This document shows, piece after piece, positions 8,163-16,361 of a stretch of 64,000 nucleotides of DNA. The translations under genes and the position numbers were made by a program. This DNA is from Streptomyces canus (lineage in GTDB: Bacteria; Actinomycetota; Actinomycetes; Streptomycetales; Streptomycetaceae): the NCBI RefSeq assembly GCF_030815415.1, contig NZ_JAUSWW010000001.1:7750001-7814000 (forward strand). The letters are read 5' to 3'. Position 1 is the first letter of the stretch, and the number at the start of each line of letters is the position of its first letter. Under the pieces are notes generated by a model. The model ran no database searches. It was not told the DNA's origin and saw only the letters and a program-made list of their open reading frames with translations.

Positions 8163-9046
8163 GCAGCCCCGTACGGCCCGGCTGGATGGAGAAGCCGAAG
8201 CCGCTGACCCAGGCAGCCAAGGGCCTCGCCCTCGTGGCCGTCGTCCTCCTGGTCTGCGTCCCGTTCCTCGTCATCGTCTCGACCTCACTCGCCTCCACCG
8301 ACGAGGTCGTGGCCAACGGCGGCTGGGTGCTCTGGCCGACCGAGCCCTCGCTCGACGCCTACCGCGACATCCTCGACGGCGGCATCGTCACCCACGCCCT
8401 CGGCGTCAGCGCCGGCGTCACCATCGTCGGCACCCTGCTCAGCCTCGCCTGCACGGTCACCCTCGCCTACGCCCTCTCCCGCCCCGGCGTCTTCGGCGGC
8501 AGGCCGGTCCTGCTGCTCGTCCTGTTCACGTTCCTCTTCCCGCCCGGCATGATCCCGAGCTTCCTGCTGGTCAAGGAGCTCGGCCTGCTGGACAGTTACG
8601 CCTCGCTCGTCCTGCCGGTCCTCGTGAACGTCTTCAACCTCGTCGTCCTGCGCGGCTTCTTCCAGGGCATCCCCGAGGAGCTGTACGAGGCCGCACGGCT
8701 CGACGGGGCGGGGGACTGGCGGGTGCTGTTCTCCGTCGTACTGCCGCTGTCCAAGGCCGCGTTGGCGGTCGTGGGACTGTTCTACGCGGTGGCCTACTGG
8801 AACTCCTGGTTCTACGCCTCGCTCTATCTGGAGAGCGATCACTGGCCGCTCCAGCAGGTGCTGCGCACCTATGTGGTGGCCGGCTCCGGACTCACCGACG
8901 CGACCACCGGCGAGGGCACGGTCACCGCTCCGCAGACCGTGCAGATGGCGGTCCTGGTGATCGCCACCGTGCCGATCCTGCTGGTCTATCCCTTCCTGCA
9001 GAAGTACTTCACCAAGGGCGTGCTCACCGGCGCCATCAAGAGCTGA
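8159..9046 (+). CDS. Sugar ABC transporter permease (YtcP/UgpE type)
   Basis: Second membrane subunit, 295 residues, starting at a GTG that overlaps the stop of the first permease. Hydrophobic helices include GLALVAVVLLVCVPFLVIVSTSL and VLLLVLFTFLFPPGMIPSFLLV. The coupling loop is YEAARLDGAGDWRVLFSVVLPLSKAALAVVGLF. The protein ends with the stretch YPFLQKYFTKGVLTGAIKS, a near-invariant ending for this subfamily. A reading frame extending upstream to 7169 is only open by chance and covers the first permease in another frame. No ATPase gene is in the operon. Confidence 0.92.
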   Translation: MSSPVRPGWMEKPKPLTQAAKGLALVAVVLLVCVPFLVIVSTSLASTDEVVANGGWVLWPTEPSLDAYRDILDGGIVTHALGVSAGVTIVGTLLSLACTVTLAYALSRPGVFGGRPVLLLVLFTFLFPPGMIPSFLLVKELGLLDSYASLVLPVLVNVFNLVVLRGFFQGIPEELYEAARLDGAGDWRVLFSVVLPLSKAALAVVGLFYAVAYWNSWFYASLYLESDHWPLQQVLRTYVVAGSGLTDATTGEGTVTAPQTVQMAVLVIATVPILLVYPFLQKYFTKGVLTGAIKS

Positions 9047-9083
9047 CGCAAGCTCCCACAAGCTGACACGAGGTGATTCACCC

Positions 9084-10721
9084 ATGCCCCGCATGTCCCG
9101 TCGCACCCTGCTCGGCTCCATGGCCGTCGTCGCCGTCCCGGGCGTACTGACGGCCTGTTCCACCGGCTCCGGCGACAGCGACGTCTCCAACGCCGGCAAG
9201 AAGCTCGCCCCCTGGCCGTCCTACCGGCCCGCCACCGGCCCCAAGCCCGACCTGGCCCCCACCGACGCCGGTGTCCAGGCCGGATACACCGCCTACCCCG
9301 CCGAGTTGGTGAAGTCCGTCGCCCGCACCCCCGGCGACGGCTCCACCGTCAAAGTCATGTCGGTGTCCTTCGGCACCCCGCCCAAGCCGGCCTCCGCCAA
9401 CCAGTTCTGGGCGGCGGTCGAGAAGGCCCTCGGCGTGAAGATCGAGTACACGATCATCTCCCAGGCCGACTACCAGAAGAAGATGGCGACGGTGATGGCG
9501 GGCGACCCCGACAGCCTGCCGGACATCATCAACATGTTCTCCGGGTTCGTCCTGCCCCGCGAGGCCGAGTTCGTGCAGCGCAGGGCCGAGGACCTCACCC
9601 CGTTCCTGTCGGGTGCGGCCGTCGCCGACTACCCCAACCTCGCCAACATCCCCACCCACGCCTGGCGGGACATGGGCCGCATCGGCGGCCGCGTCTACGG
9701 CATCCCCCTGGAACGCCCGCTGCCCGGCTCCACCCTCTGGCTCAACCAGGGGATGTTCACCGACGCCGGCATGACCGAGGGCTGGACCTCCGAGGACTTC
9801 GCGGCCGTCGCCAAGAAGGCCACGAGCGGCCGTACCTACGCACTCGGCGCCGCCCAGGGATCCCTGTTCGGCAACGCCGTGCACTCCGCCGCACACAACG
9901 CGCCCCAGGAGTGGTCCGTCACCAAGTCCGGTGCCTTCCAGCCGGGTTGGGCCGACGAACGCTTCAAGGCCGCGATCGCCTTCCAGGCCGGACTGCGCAA
10001 GGGCGGCGCGTACCACCCGGACGCGACCTCCATCTCCCAGATCGACCTGACGACCCTCTTCTACAACGGCACCGTCGGCTCCATGCAGGACGGCTTCGGC
10101 GCCTACCTCCCCAAGTACCGTGAGACTCAGGGCAAGTTGACCCCGGCCGCCGCCCTCCCGTACAGCGTCGACGGCACCCCCGGCGGCATCGTCGCCGCCC
10201 GCCGCTCCTTCGGCTACACCGTCCTGAAGAAGGCGAAGAAGGAACGCGTCGAACTGCTCCTGCGCATCCTCGACTACCTCGCCGCCCCCTTCGGCAGCAA
10301 GGAGTGGGAGCTCGTCCACTACGGCGTCGAGGGCACCCACTTCACCCGCGGCAAGGACGGCTCCCCGCAGCCCACCAAGCTCGGCGAGGTCGAGAACAAC
10401 ACCAACCTGCCGCTGAAGTACCTCGCCGAGGGCCCGCAGGTGCTGTTCGTACCAGGGATGCCGGACGCCGTACGGGCCCTGCACAGCTGGCAGCAGCAGA
10501 CGGTGCCGCACGCCGTCCGCAACGCCTCGTACGGACTCCAGTCCCCTACGAAGAACGCTCAGGGCACCACACTCAAGGCGATGCTCGACGACACGGTCAC
10601 CGGGATCGTCGCCGGACGGATCCCGCTGTCGGAGTGGGACGCGGCCGTGAAGAAGTGGCGATCGCGGGGCGGCGACAGAATGGCCGAGGAGTTCGCGAAG
10701 GACTATGCGGCCAATACGTGA
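9084..10721 (+). CDS. Sugar ABC transporter substrate-binding lipoprotein
   Basis: The 545-residue solute-binding protein of the operon. The signal peptide carries a twin-arginine motif (SRRTLLG) and ends in the lipobox LTAC with the lipidated Cys at residue 25, so it probably leaves by the Tat route. The mature part is a large cluster B binding protein related to LipO/YtcQ: GDPDSLPDIINMF, a hinge, and a C-terminal segment ending in DAAVKKWRSRGGDRMAEEF, typical of this subgroup. The ATG has GAGGTGATT upstream. It lies 37 bases behind the second permease. Ligand likely an oligosaccharide; its identity is unknown. Confidence 0.92.
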   Translation: MPRMSRRTLLGSMAVVAVPGVLTACSTGSGDSDVSNAGKKLAPWPSYRPATGPKPDLAPTDAGVQAGYTAYPAELVKSVARTPGDGSTVKVMSVSFGTPPKPASANQFWAAVEKALGVKIEYTIISQADYQKKMATVMAGDPDSLPDIINMFSGFVLPREAEFVQRRAEDLTPFLSGAAVADYPNLANIPTHAWRDMGRIGGRVYGIPLERPLPGSTLWLNQGMFTDAGMTEGWTSEDFAAVAKKATSGRTYALGAAQGSLFGNAVHSAAHNAPQEWSVTKSGAFQPGWADERFKAAIAFQAGLRKGGAYHPDATSISQIDLTTLFYNGTVGSMQDGFGAYLPKYRETQGKLTPAAALPYSVDGTPGGIVAARRSFGYTVLKKAKKERVELLLRILDYLAAPFGSKEWELVHYGVEGTHFTRGKDGSPQPTKLGEVENNTNLPLKYLAEGPQVLFVPGMPDAVRALHSWQQQTVPHAVRNASYGLQSPTKNAQGTTLKAMLDDTVTGIVAGRIPLSEWDAAVKKWRSRGGDRMAEEFAKDYAANT

Positions 10722-10764
10722 CGCTCCGCCGGTGGAGCGCGAGGCGCGGGGGATGGGGAACGGT

Positions 10765-11814
10765 ATGACAGGCAAGGGACGGGTCACGATCCGCGAGGTC
10801 GCCGAGCGGGCGGGTGTCTCGACGGCGACGGCGTCGCGTGCGCTCACCGGGAACCATCCCGTGCCACCCGCGACCCGGGCCCGTGTGCTGCGTGCCGCGC
10901 GTGACCTCGACTATGTCGCCAACGCGCACGCCCGGGCGCTGGTCGGAGGCGGCCGGAAGATGGCCGCGGTCGTCGTCCGACAGGTCACCAGCCCCTTCTA
11001 CGCCCAGGTCGCCGAGGGCGTCGAGGCCGAGGCCGCCGACCGGGGCTGGCTGTGCGTCGTGGGCGCCACCGGCGGGGATCCGCAGCGGGAGATGGAGTTC
11101 GTGCAGCTCATGCGGGAGGAGGGGGCGCGGCTGGTGATCCTGGTGGGCGGCGTGGTCGAGGACGACGCGTACCGGTCGCGGGTGGCTCACTATGCGCAGG
11201 CGCTGGACTCGTCGGGGGCGCGGCTCGTGCTGTGCGGGCGTCCGGCGCCGGATCCGGAGATTCCGGCGCTGGTCGTGGAGTTCGACAACGAGGCGGGGGC
11301 GCGGGCGATCACGGGGTATCTGCTGTCGGCGGGGCATCGGCGGATCGTCTTCCTCGGCGGACTGCCCGGGAACACGGCGTTGGACGCTCGTGTCGCTGGC
11401 TATCGTGCGGCGCTTGCCGAGCATGGGTTGCCTGTGGAGGCCGCGCGTGTCGTCGACTGTGGGCTCGGGCGGGCGGCCGGGTTGCGGGCCATGACCGAAC
11501 TTCTCAAGGAGACCCGGGAGTTCACCGCTGTGGTGGCCGGTGACGACATGGTCGCTGCGGGGGCGCTCCGCGCGATAGCCGATGCGGGGCTGAGGGTTCC
11601 GGACGACGTTTCCGTCGTGGGTTACAACGACATCCCGCTTGCCGAGGACTTCAATCCGCCGCTGACCACTGTCCGTACGCCTGCCGAGGAGTTGGGGCGC
11701 GCTGCCGTGCGGATCGCTCTGCGGGATCCGGGCAGTGCGGCCGGGAGCCATCACCTGCTGGGCACGCACATCGTCGTTCGCAGCAGTGTCGCACCGCTGG
11801 GGAGGCCGTCGTGA
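10765..11814 (+). CDS. LacI-family transcriptional regulator
   Basis: A 349-residue regulator. The N-terminal helix-turn-helix is VTIREVAERAGVSTATASRALTGN, followed by the hinge helix YVANAHARALVGGG and a periplasmic-binding-protein-like effector domain (ending VRSSVAPLGRPS). It closes the sugar operon and probably represses it through AAAACGTTTT at 7132-7141. Three in-frame starts exist: 10705 (overlapping the previous gene), 10753 and 10765. The last was chosen because GGGGA lies about five bases ahead and the HTH begins nearly at once, as in other LacI proteins. The inducer is presumably the imported sugar. Confidence 0.9.
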   Translation: MTGKGRVTIREVAERAGVSTATASRALTGNHPVPPATRARVLRAARDLDYVANAHARALVGGGRKMAAVVVRQVTSPFYAQVAEGVEAEAADRGWLCVVGATGGDPQREMEFVQLMREEGARLVILVGGVVEDDAYRSRVAHYAQALDSSGARLVLCGRPAPDPEIPALVVEFDNEAGARAITGYLLSAGHRRIVFLGGLPGNTALDARVAGYRAALAEHGLPVEAARVVDCGLGRAAGLRAMTELLKETREFTAVVAGDDMVAAGALRAIADAGLRVPDDVSVVGYNDIPLAEDFNPPLTTVRTPAEELGRAAVRIALRDPGSAAGSHHLLGTHIVVRSSVAPLGRPS

Positions 11815-11817
11815 AGC

Positions 11818-11886
11818 TGCGGGCTCGTGGGGCTGGTCGCGCCCACGCGGCGGTAGCCGCAAATCGACACAGCCCCGCGCCCCTAG
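11818..11886. repeat. Palindromic Streptomyces repeat, possible terminator
   Basis: GGGGCTG (11829-11835) pairs with CAGCCCC (11870-11876), and inside lies GCGGC-GGTA-GCCGC. The block CTGGTCGCGCCCACGCGG followed by CAGCCCCGCGCCCCT matches a short dispersed element that I recall from many Streptomyces intergenic regions. It starts four bases after lacI, so it can act as that operon's terminator. Repeat identity is from memory and was not searched. Confidence 0.6.
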
Positions 11887-11935
11887 GCATGTTGACCGAC
11901 CGTCCCTTGAACAGAACCGGAGGGCTCAGTCCCGT

Positions 11936-13834
11936 ATGACCGCGCCGTATGTGTCGCCCCCTGACGACCCGACGCATCTTCCCGACCTTCCACCCCAGGA
12001 CCTGGAGACCTCACCCCTCACCGGCTGGACCCGCGCCCACTGGGAAGCCCTCGCCGACCGGCTTCTCGGTGGCCTGCTCCCTTACGCCTCTCCGAACTAC
12101 GCCCAGTACCGGCTCCCCGGACCCCCCAGCCACTCCGGCCCCTGGTCCGACGGGCTCGAAGGGTTCGCCCGGTCCTTTCTGCTCGCCGCGTTCCGTATCG
12201 CGGGCGCCGAGGGTCGGGTCGACCCCGCCCTCGTCGAGCGGTACGCGGCCGGGCTGGCCGCCGGTACCGATCCGTACGGTGATGAGCGCTGGCCGCCCAT
12301 CACCGACCGGGGGCAGCCGATGGTCGAGGCGGCCTCGATCGCCATCGCGCTGCACGAGTCGCGGCCGTGGCTCTGGGATCAGCTGGATGACACCGTACGA
12401 GGTCAAGTCACCGAGTGGCTGGGCCACTTCGTCGGAGCCGTCGCCAATGACTCCAACTGGCGGCTCTTCCAGGTCATCACGGAGGAGTTCCTCGCCTCCG
12501 TCGGCGCCCCGCACAGCCGTGGTGAGATCGACGCCGGGCTCGCCAGGCTGGACGACTGGTACCGGGGCGGGGGCTGGTACACGGACGGCGACGGCAAGAA
12601 GTTCGACTACTACAACGCCTGGGCGCTGCACCTGTACCCGGTGCTGTGGGCGCGGATCGCCGGCCCCCGTGCGGACGCCGGCACCGTCGCCCGGCACCGC
12701 GCCCGACTGCGGGAGTTCCTCGCCGCCCACCAGTACTTCTTCGGTGCGGACGGCGCCCCCGTCCACCAGGGCCGCTCCCTCACCTACCGCTTCGCCGCGG
12801 CCGCCCCCCTCTGGGCCGGCGCCCTCGCGGATGCCACCCCGCTGCCGCCCGGCCGCACCCGGCGCCTGGCCTCCGGCACCCTGAAGCACTTCGCCGAGCG
12901 AGGCGCACCCGACGAACACGGTCTGCTCAGCCTCGGCTGGTACCGGCCCTTCCTCCCCGTCACCCAGCGCTACTCGGGCCCCGCCTCCCCGTACTGGGCC
13001 GGCAAGGCCTTCCTCGGCCTCCTCCTGCCCGGGACCCACCCCGTGTGGACGGCCGCCGAGGAACCCGGCCCCGTCGACACCGCCGACTCCACCCTCGCCC
13101 TGCCCGCCCCGGGCTGGCTGCTGCACTCCACGGCGGCCGACGGGATCGTCCGGCTCGTCAACCACGGCAGCGACCGCCTCCCGCCCCCACCGGCCACGGA
13201 CGGGGACAGCCCGCACTACGCCAAGCTCGCCTACTCCAGCGCCACCGCCCCGGACACACCGACCGGGCCCGACAACCACATCGCCCTCCTCGGCCCGGAC
13301 GGGACACCGTCCGAACGGGGACGCATCCACCCCCTCGGCGTCGAGGGCCGACACGCCGCCTCCCGCCAGGCCACGGGGATCGAGACGGTGAGCGTCGTGC
13401 ACGGACCGTGGGAAGTAAGGGTCCACCGGGTCCCGGGCAACTCGCGGGTGCGCGAAGGAGGTTGGGCCGTCGCCGACGACACCGCGGCACCCCACGCGCA
13501 GACCGGCCCCGCCCGCTCCCTCGCCCGCCGCACCGACGGCCTCACCAGCGCCCTCGTCGCCCTGTACGGCTGGGGCGACGCCGAGGGCACGGTCGTCCGC
13601 GCCCTCGACGCCAACGCCTACGGACGCCACTCCGCGACCCCGGTCCTCGAAGGCACCGGCCCGCTCCTGGTCACCCTCGTCGTCCTGACCAAGGGTGACG
13701 CCCGCACCACCGGCGCGAGCGCCACCGTCGACGACGAGGGCGCCGTCGACATCCGCTTCCCGGACGGAACCCGGGAGCGGATCAGTACTTCGCCAGGACC
13801 ATCGCCTGATCCAGCGCCTGGAGGAACGAGTTGA
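11936..13834 (+). CDS. DUF2264 domain-containing protein
   Basis: A large soluble protein of about 632 residues with the DUF2264 signature over the N-terminal 400 residues: WEALADRLLGGLLPYASPNYAQYRLPG, the aromatic SNWRLFQV and GGGWYTDGDGKKFDYYNAWALHLYP, and LGWYRPFLPVTQRYSGPASPYWAGKAF. The fold is thought to be an alpha/alpha toroid as in polysaccharide lyases and unsaturated glucuronyl hydrolases, followed by a beta-sandwich. Location next to a sugar ABC operon supports a role in glycan breakdown. The ATG at 11936 has GGAGGG eleven bases upstream. Its last 53 bases overlap the 3' end of cobC on the other strand. No signal peptide is visible. Confidence 0.85.
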   Translation: MTAPYVSPPDDPTHLPDLPPQDLETSPLTGWTRAHWEALADRLLGGLLPYASPNYAQYRLPGPPSHSGPWSDGLEGFARSFLLAAFRIAGAEGRVDPALVERYAAGLAAGTDPYGDERWPPITDRGQPMVEAASIAIALHESRPWLWDQLDDTVRGQVTEWLGHFVGAVANDSNWRLFQVITEEFLASVGAPHSRGEIDAGLARLDDWYRGGGWYTDGDGKKFDYYNAWALHLYPVLWARIAGPRADAGTVARHRARLREFLAAHQYFFGADGAPVHQGRSLTYRFAAAAPLWAGALADATPLPPGRTRRLASGTLKHFAERGAPDEHGLLSLGWYRPFLPVTQRYSGPASPYWAGKAFLGLLLPGTHPVWTAAEEPGPVDTADSTLALPAPGWLLHSTAADGIVRLVNHGSDRLPPPPATDGDSPHYAKLAYSSATAPDTPTGPDNHIALLGPDGTPSERGRIHPLGVEGRHAASRQATGIETVSVVHGPWEVRVHRVPGNSRVREGGWAVADDTAAPHAQTGPARSLARRTDGLTSALVALYGWGDAEGTVVRALDANAYGRHSATPVLEGTGPLLVTLVVLTKGDARTTGASATVDDEGAVDIRFPDGTRERISTSPGPSPDPAPGGTS

Positions 13835-14873
13835 CCGTCTGCCGGTCCCGCACCGCCAGCCGCAGCCACTCCTCGTCCAGACCCGGGAACGTGTCCCCGC
13901 GCCGCACCGCGAAACCGAGGTCGCGCAGATGTCGGCGTACGGCGGCCGCACGAGGCAGCCGTACGAGGACGAAGGGGCCCTCCGCCGGTTCGGCCACCGT
14001 CAGTCCGTCCGGGGCGAACTCCCGTAGCCCCGCGACGAGATGGGCGCGGTCGGCGGCGATGCGGTGGGCGGCGTGGGCCGCCTCGGCCAGGGCCTGCGGC
14101 TCGACGCACGCCTGGGCCGCCGCGAGCGCCGGGGTGGACACCGGCCACAGGGGCTGGGCGCGCTCCAGTTCCGCGACGGTCTCCGGGGCGGCCAGGACGT
14201 AGCCGATGCGCAGACCCGCCAGACCCCAGGTCTTCGTCAGGCTCCGCAGGACGACCAGACCGGGGATGTCCGTGCGGCCCGCCAGCGCCTCGCGCTCGCC
14301 CGGCACCGCGTCCATGAACGCCTCGTCCACCACCAACGTCCGCCCTGGACGGGCCAGTCGGGCGACGGCGTCGGCCGGGTGCAGGACGGACGTGGGGTTG
14401 GTCGGGTTGCCGATCACCACCAGGTCCGCGTCCGCCGGGACGGCCGCAGGGTCCAGGCGGAAGCCGTCCTCCTGGCTCAACAGCAGCCGCTCGACCGTGT
14501 GGCCCGCGTCCCGCAGCGCCGCCTCCGGCTCCGTGAACTGCGGGTGCACGACGAGCGGCCGGCGGACATTCAGGGCACGGGCGAGGAGCACGAAGGCCTC
14601 CGCCGCGCCCGCCGTCAGCAGGACGCGTTCCGCCGGGAGGCCGTGCCGTGCCGCGACCGCCGCCCTCGCGTCCCTGCCGTCCGGGTAGGCGGCCAGGCCG
14701 GTCAGTGACTCGGCGATCCGCTCCCGCAGCCACGCCGGGGGCGTGTTCGCGCGGACGTTCACGGCGAGGTCGGTGAGCCGGGCCCCGTCGTCGCGGACCT
14801 CCGCGTCGCCGTGGTGGCGGAGGTCGTGCGCCGCCGCACCCTCCGCGTCAGTGCGCATGTGAGGGGGCGCCAT
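13782..14873 (-). CDS. cobC: CobC-like PLP-dependent aminotransferase (Rv2231c family)
   Basis: A 363-residue fold-type I PLP enzyme related to histidinol-phosphate aminotransferase and threonine-phosphate decarboxylase. The latter makes the aminopropanol phosphate arm of cobalamin. Visible motifs are GNPTNPTS, VVDEAFMD (cofactor Asp) and SLTKTWGLAGLRIGY with the PLP Lys at about 214. It is the last gene of the cobM operon and starts inside the end of cbiX. ATGs at 14873 and 14858 are both possible, and neither has a clear ribosome-binding site, in keeping with translational coupling. The distal end overlaps the convergent DUF2264 gene by 53 bases. A role in cobalamin side-chain synthesis is inferred from context and family. 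Confidence 0.85.
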   Translation of the reverse strand: MAPPHMRTDAEGAAAHDLRHHGDAEVRDDGARLTDLAVNVRANTPPAWLRERIAESLTGLAAYPDGRDARAAVAARHGLPAERVLLTAGAAEAFVLLARALNVRRPLVVHPQFTEPEAALRDAGHTVERLLLSQEDGFRLDPAAVPADADLVVIGNPTNPTSVLHPADAVARLARPGRTLVVDEAFMDAVPGEREALAGRTDIPGLVVLRSLTKTWGLAGLRIGYVLAAPETVAELERAQPLWPVSTPALAAAQACVEPQALAEAAHAAHRIAADRAHLVAGLREFAPDGLTVAEPAEGPFVLVRLPRAAAVRRHLRDLGFAVRRGDTFPGLDEEWLRLAVRDRQTVNSFLQALDQAMVLAKY

Positions 14874-15774
14874 GGTGGTGTCCGTGGTGGTGATGGTGGC
14901 CGTCGTCGTCGGGGTGGAAGTGCGGCTGCTGCGGCAGACCGACCTTGTCCTCGAAGCCCGGCAGCGCGATGCGGTACACGCACGAGTCGCAGTTCATCCG
15001 AAGATCGCCCGCGACGGCCTCCCGGTACCGCTCCATCACCAGGTCGAGCAGCTCCGGCTCCGGACCGATGACGTCCGCCGAGTGCACCTCGACCTCCGGG
15101 TGGGCGGCCGCCCAGCCCTCGGTCTGCTGCCGGACCCGCTCCGGGAGGATGCCGGTGAACAGGAAGTAGGGGAGTACGACGATCCGCCCCGCGCCCAGCT
15201 TCACACACCGGTCGAGCCCACTCGGCACGTCCGGCGCGGCCAGCGACACGAACGCCGTCTCCACACCGGCGTACCCGCGCCCCTCCCACAGCAGCCGGGC
15301 CGCCTTGTACACCTCGGCGTTGGCGTCCGGGTCGGTCGAGCCGCGCCCGACGAGCAGCACGGTCACGTCCGAACGGTCGCCGGGGGAGCGCTCGGCGGAG
15401 CCGAGGGCCTCGTCCAGCCGCCGCTCCAGCACCGACAGCAGCGCCGGGTGCGGGCCCAGCGGACGGCCGTAGGTGTACGAGATCCCGGCGTGCCGCTCCT
15501 TCTCGCGGGCCAGCGCCGCCGGGATGTCACCCTTGGCGTGCCCGGCGGACACCAGCATCAGCGGAACGGCGGCGAACCGTCGTACACCCCGCTCCACCAG
15601 CTCGGCGACGGCCTCGCCCAGCGGCGGTGGGGACAGCTCGATGAAGCCGCCCGCGACGGGCAGCTCGGGGTTGCGGCGCCCCAGCTCCCGTACGAAGTCG
15701 CGGAACGCCTCGGCGCCGGCCTCGTCCCGGGTGCCATGGCCGGCGATGAGCAGGGCGGGCTGGGGGGTGGTCAC
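14848..15774 (-). CDS. cbiX: Sirohydrochlorin cobaltochelatase CbiX (long form)
   Basis: A 308-residue two-domain chelatase that inserts Co2+ (or Fe2+) into sirohydrochlorin. The first domain opens with LLIAGHGTRDEAG, where the His is a metal ligand, and continues with VPLMLVSAGHAKGDIPAAL, which holds the second metal-binding His. The second half repeats the fold (VLLVGRGSTDPDAN, RIVVLPYFLFTGILPERV). The C-terminal tail carries MNCDSCVYR and then a run of His with Asp (DDDGHHHHHGHHHGAPSHAH). In long CbiX proteins these regions bind an Fe-S cluster and store metal. The GTG at 15774 overlaps the stop of cbiC (GTGA); an upstream frame extension is spurious. Confidence 0.92.
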   Translation of the reverse strand: MTTPQPALLIAGHGTRDEAGAEAFRDFVRELGRRNPELPVAGGFIELSPPPLGEAVAELVERGVRRFAAVPLMLVSAGHAKGDIPAALAREKERHAGISYTYGRPLGPHPALLSVLERRLDEALGSAERSPGDRSDVTVLLVGRGSTDPDANAEVYKAARLLWEGRGYAGVETAFVSLAAPDVPSGLDRCVKLGAGRIVVLPYFLFTGILPERVRQQTEGWAAAHPEVEVHSADVIGPEPELLDLVMERYREAVAGDLRMNCDSCVYRIALPGFEDKVGLPQQPHFHPDDDGHHHHHGHHHGAPSHAH

Positions 15775-16361
15775 GATGTCTCCTCGGACGGGGGAACGGG
15801 GTGGTACAGCAGGGCGTTGAGCGCGGCCGAGGCGACCGCGGAGCCGCCCTTCTCGGACACGTTGCTCACGGCGGGCAGCCCGCTCTCGCGCAGCGCGGCC
15901 TTGGACTCGACCGCGCCGACGAAGCCGACGGGCAGACCGATGACGAGCGCCGGGGCGGCGTCCAGGGTCAGCAGCTCCTCCAGCGCGGTGGGCGCGTTGC
16001 CGATGACCCACAGGGCGCCGGGCCCGACCTGCTCGTAGGCGAGCCGGACGGCGTGCGCGGAACGGGTCAGCCCCGCACCGGCCACGGCGTCCCGCAGCCG
16101 GCAGACGGTCTCGCGCCGGGTGATGCCGGCCGCGACCATCTCCACGTCCACGACGACGGGCGCACCGCCGTGCAGGGCCGCGTGCGCCTTCTCCAGCTCG
16201 CCCTCGTCCATGACGAGATCGCTCGCGTACTCCAGGTCGGCGGCGGAGTGGATGACCCTCTCGACCACTGACCGGGTCAGCGGCGGGAAGTGCGAGGTGT
16301 CCAGGCGGGCGCGCAGCCGCCGGTAGGACTCCACCTCGATCGGATGGACCTCACGGATCAC
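15771..16361 (-). CDS. cbiC: Precorrin-8X methylmutase
   Basis: A 196-residue CobH/CbiC enzyme that moves the methyl group from C-11 to C-12 and so gives hydrogenobyrinate or cobyrinate. Family landmarks are TRSVVERVIHSAADLEYA (with the catalytic His), GGAPVVVDVEMVAAGI, WVIGNAPTALEELLTL and PALVIGLPVGFVGAVESKAAL. It is coupled on both sides: its ATG overlaps the stop of the cbiG-cobJ gene (ATGA), and its TGA overlaps the cbiX start. Length is normal for the family. Confidence 0.94.
   Translation of the reverse strand: MIREVHPIEVESYRRLRARLDTSHFPPLTRSVVERVIHSAADLEYASDLVMDEGELEKAHAALHGGAPVVVDVEMVAAGITRRETVCRLRDAVAGAGLTRSAHAVRLAYEQVGPGALWVIGNAPTALEELLTLDAAPALVIGLPVGFVGAVESKAALRESGLPAVSNVSEKGGSAVASAALNALLYHPVPPSEETS

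Noticed and set aside
12011..13951. Long minus-strand reading frame of about 646 codons
   Set aside because: It is an antisense shadow of the DUF2264 gene, with low-complexity Gly/Val/Arg composition and no domain resemblance.
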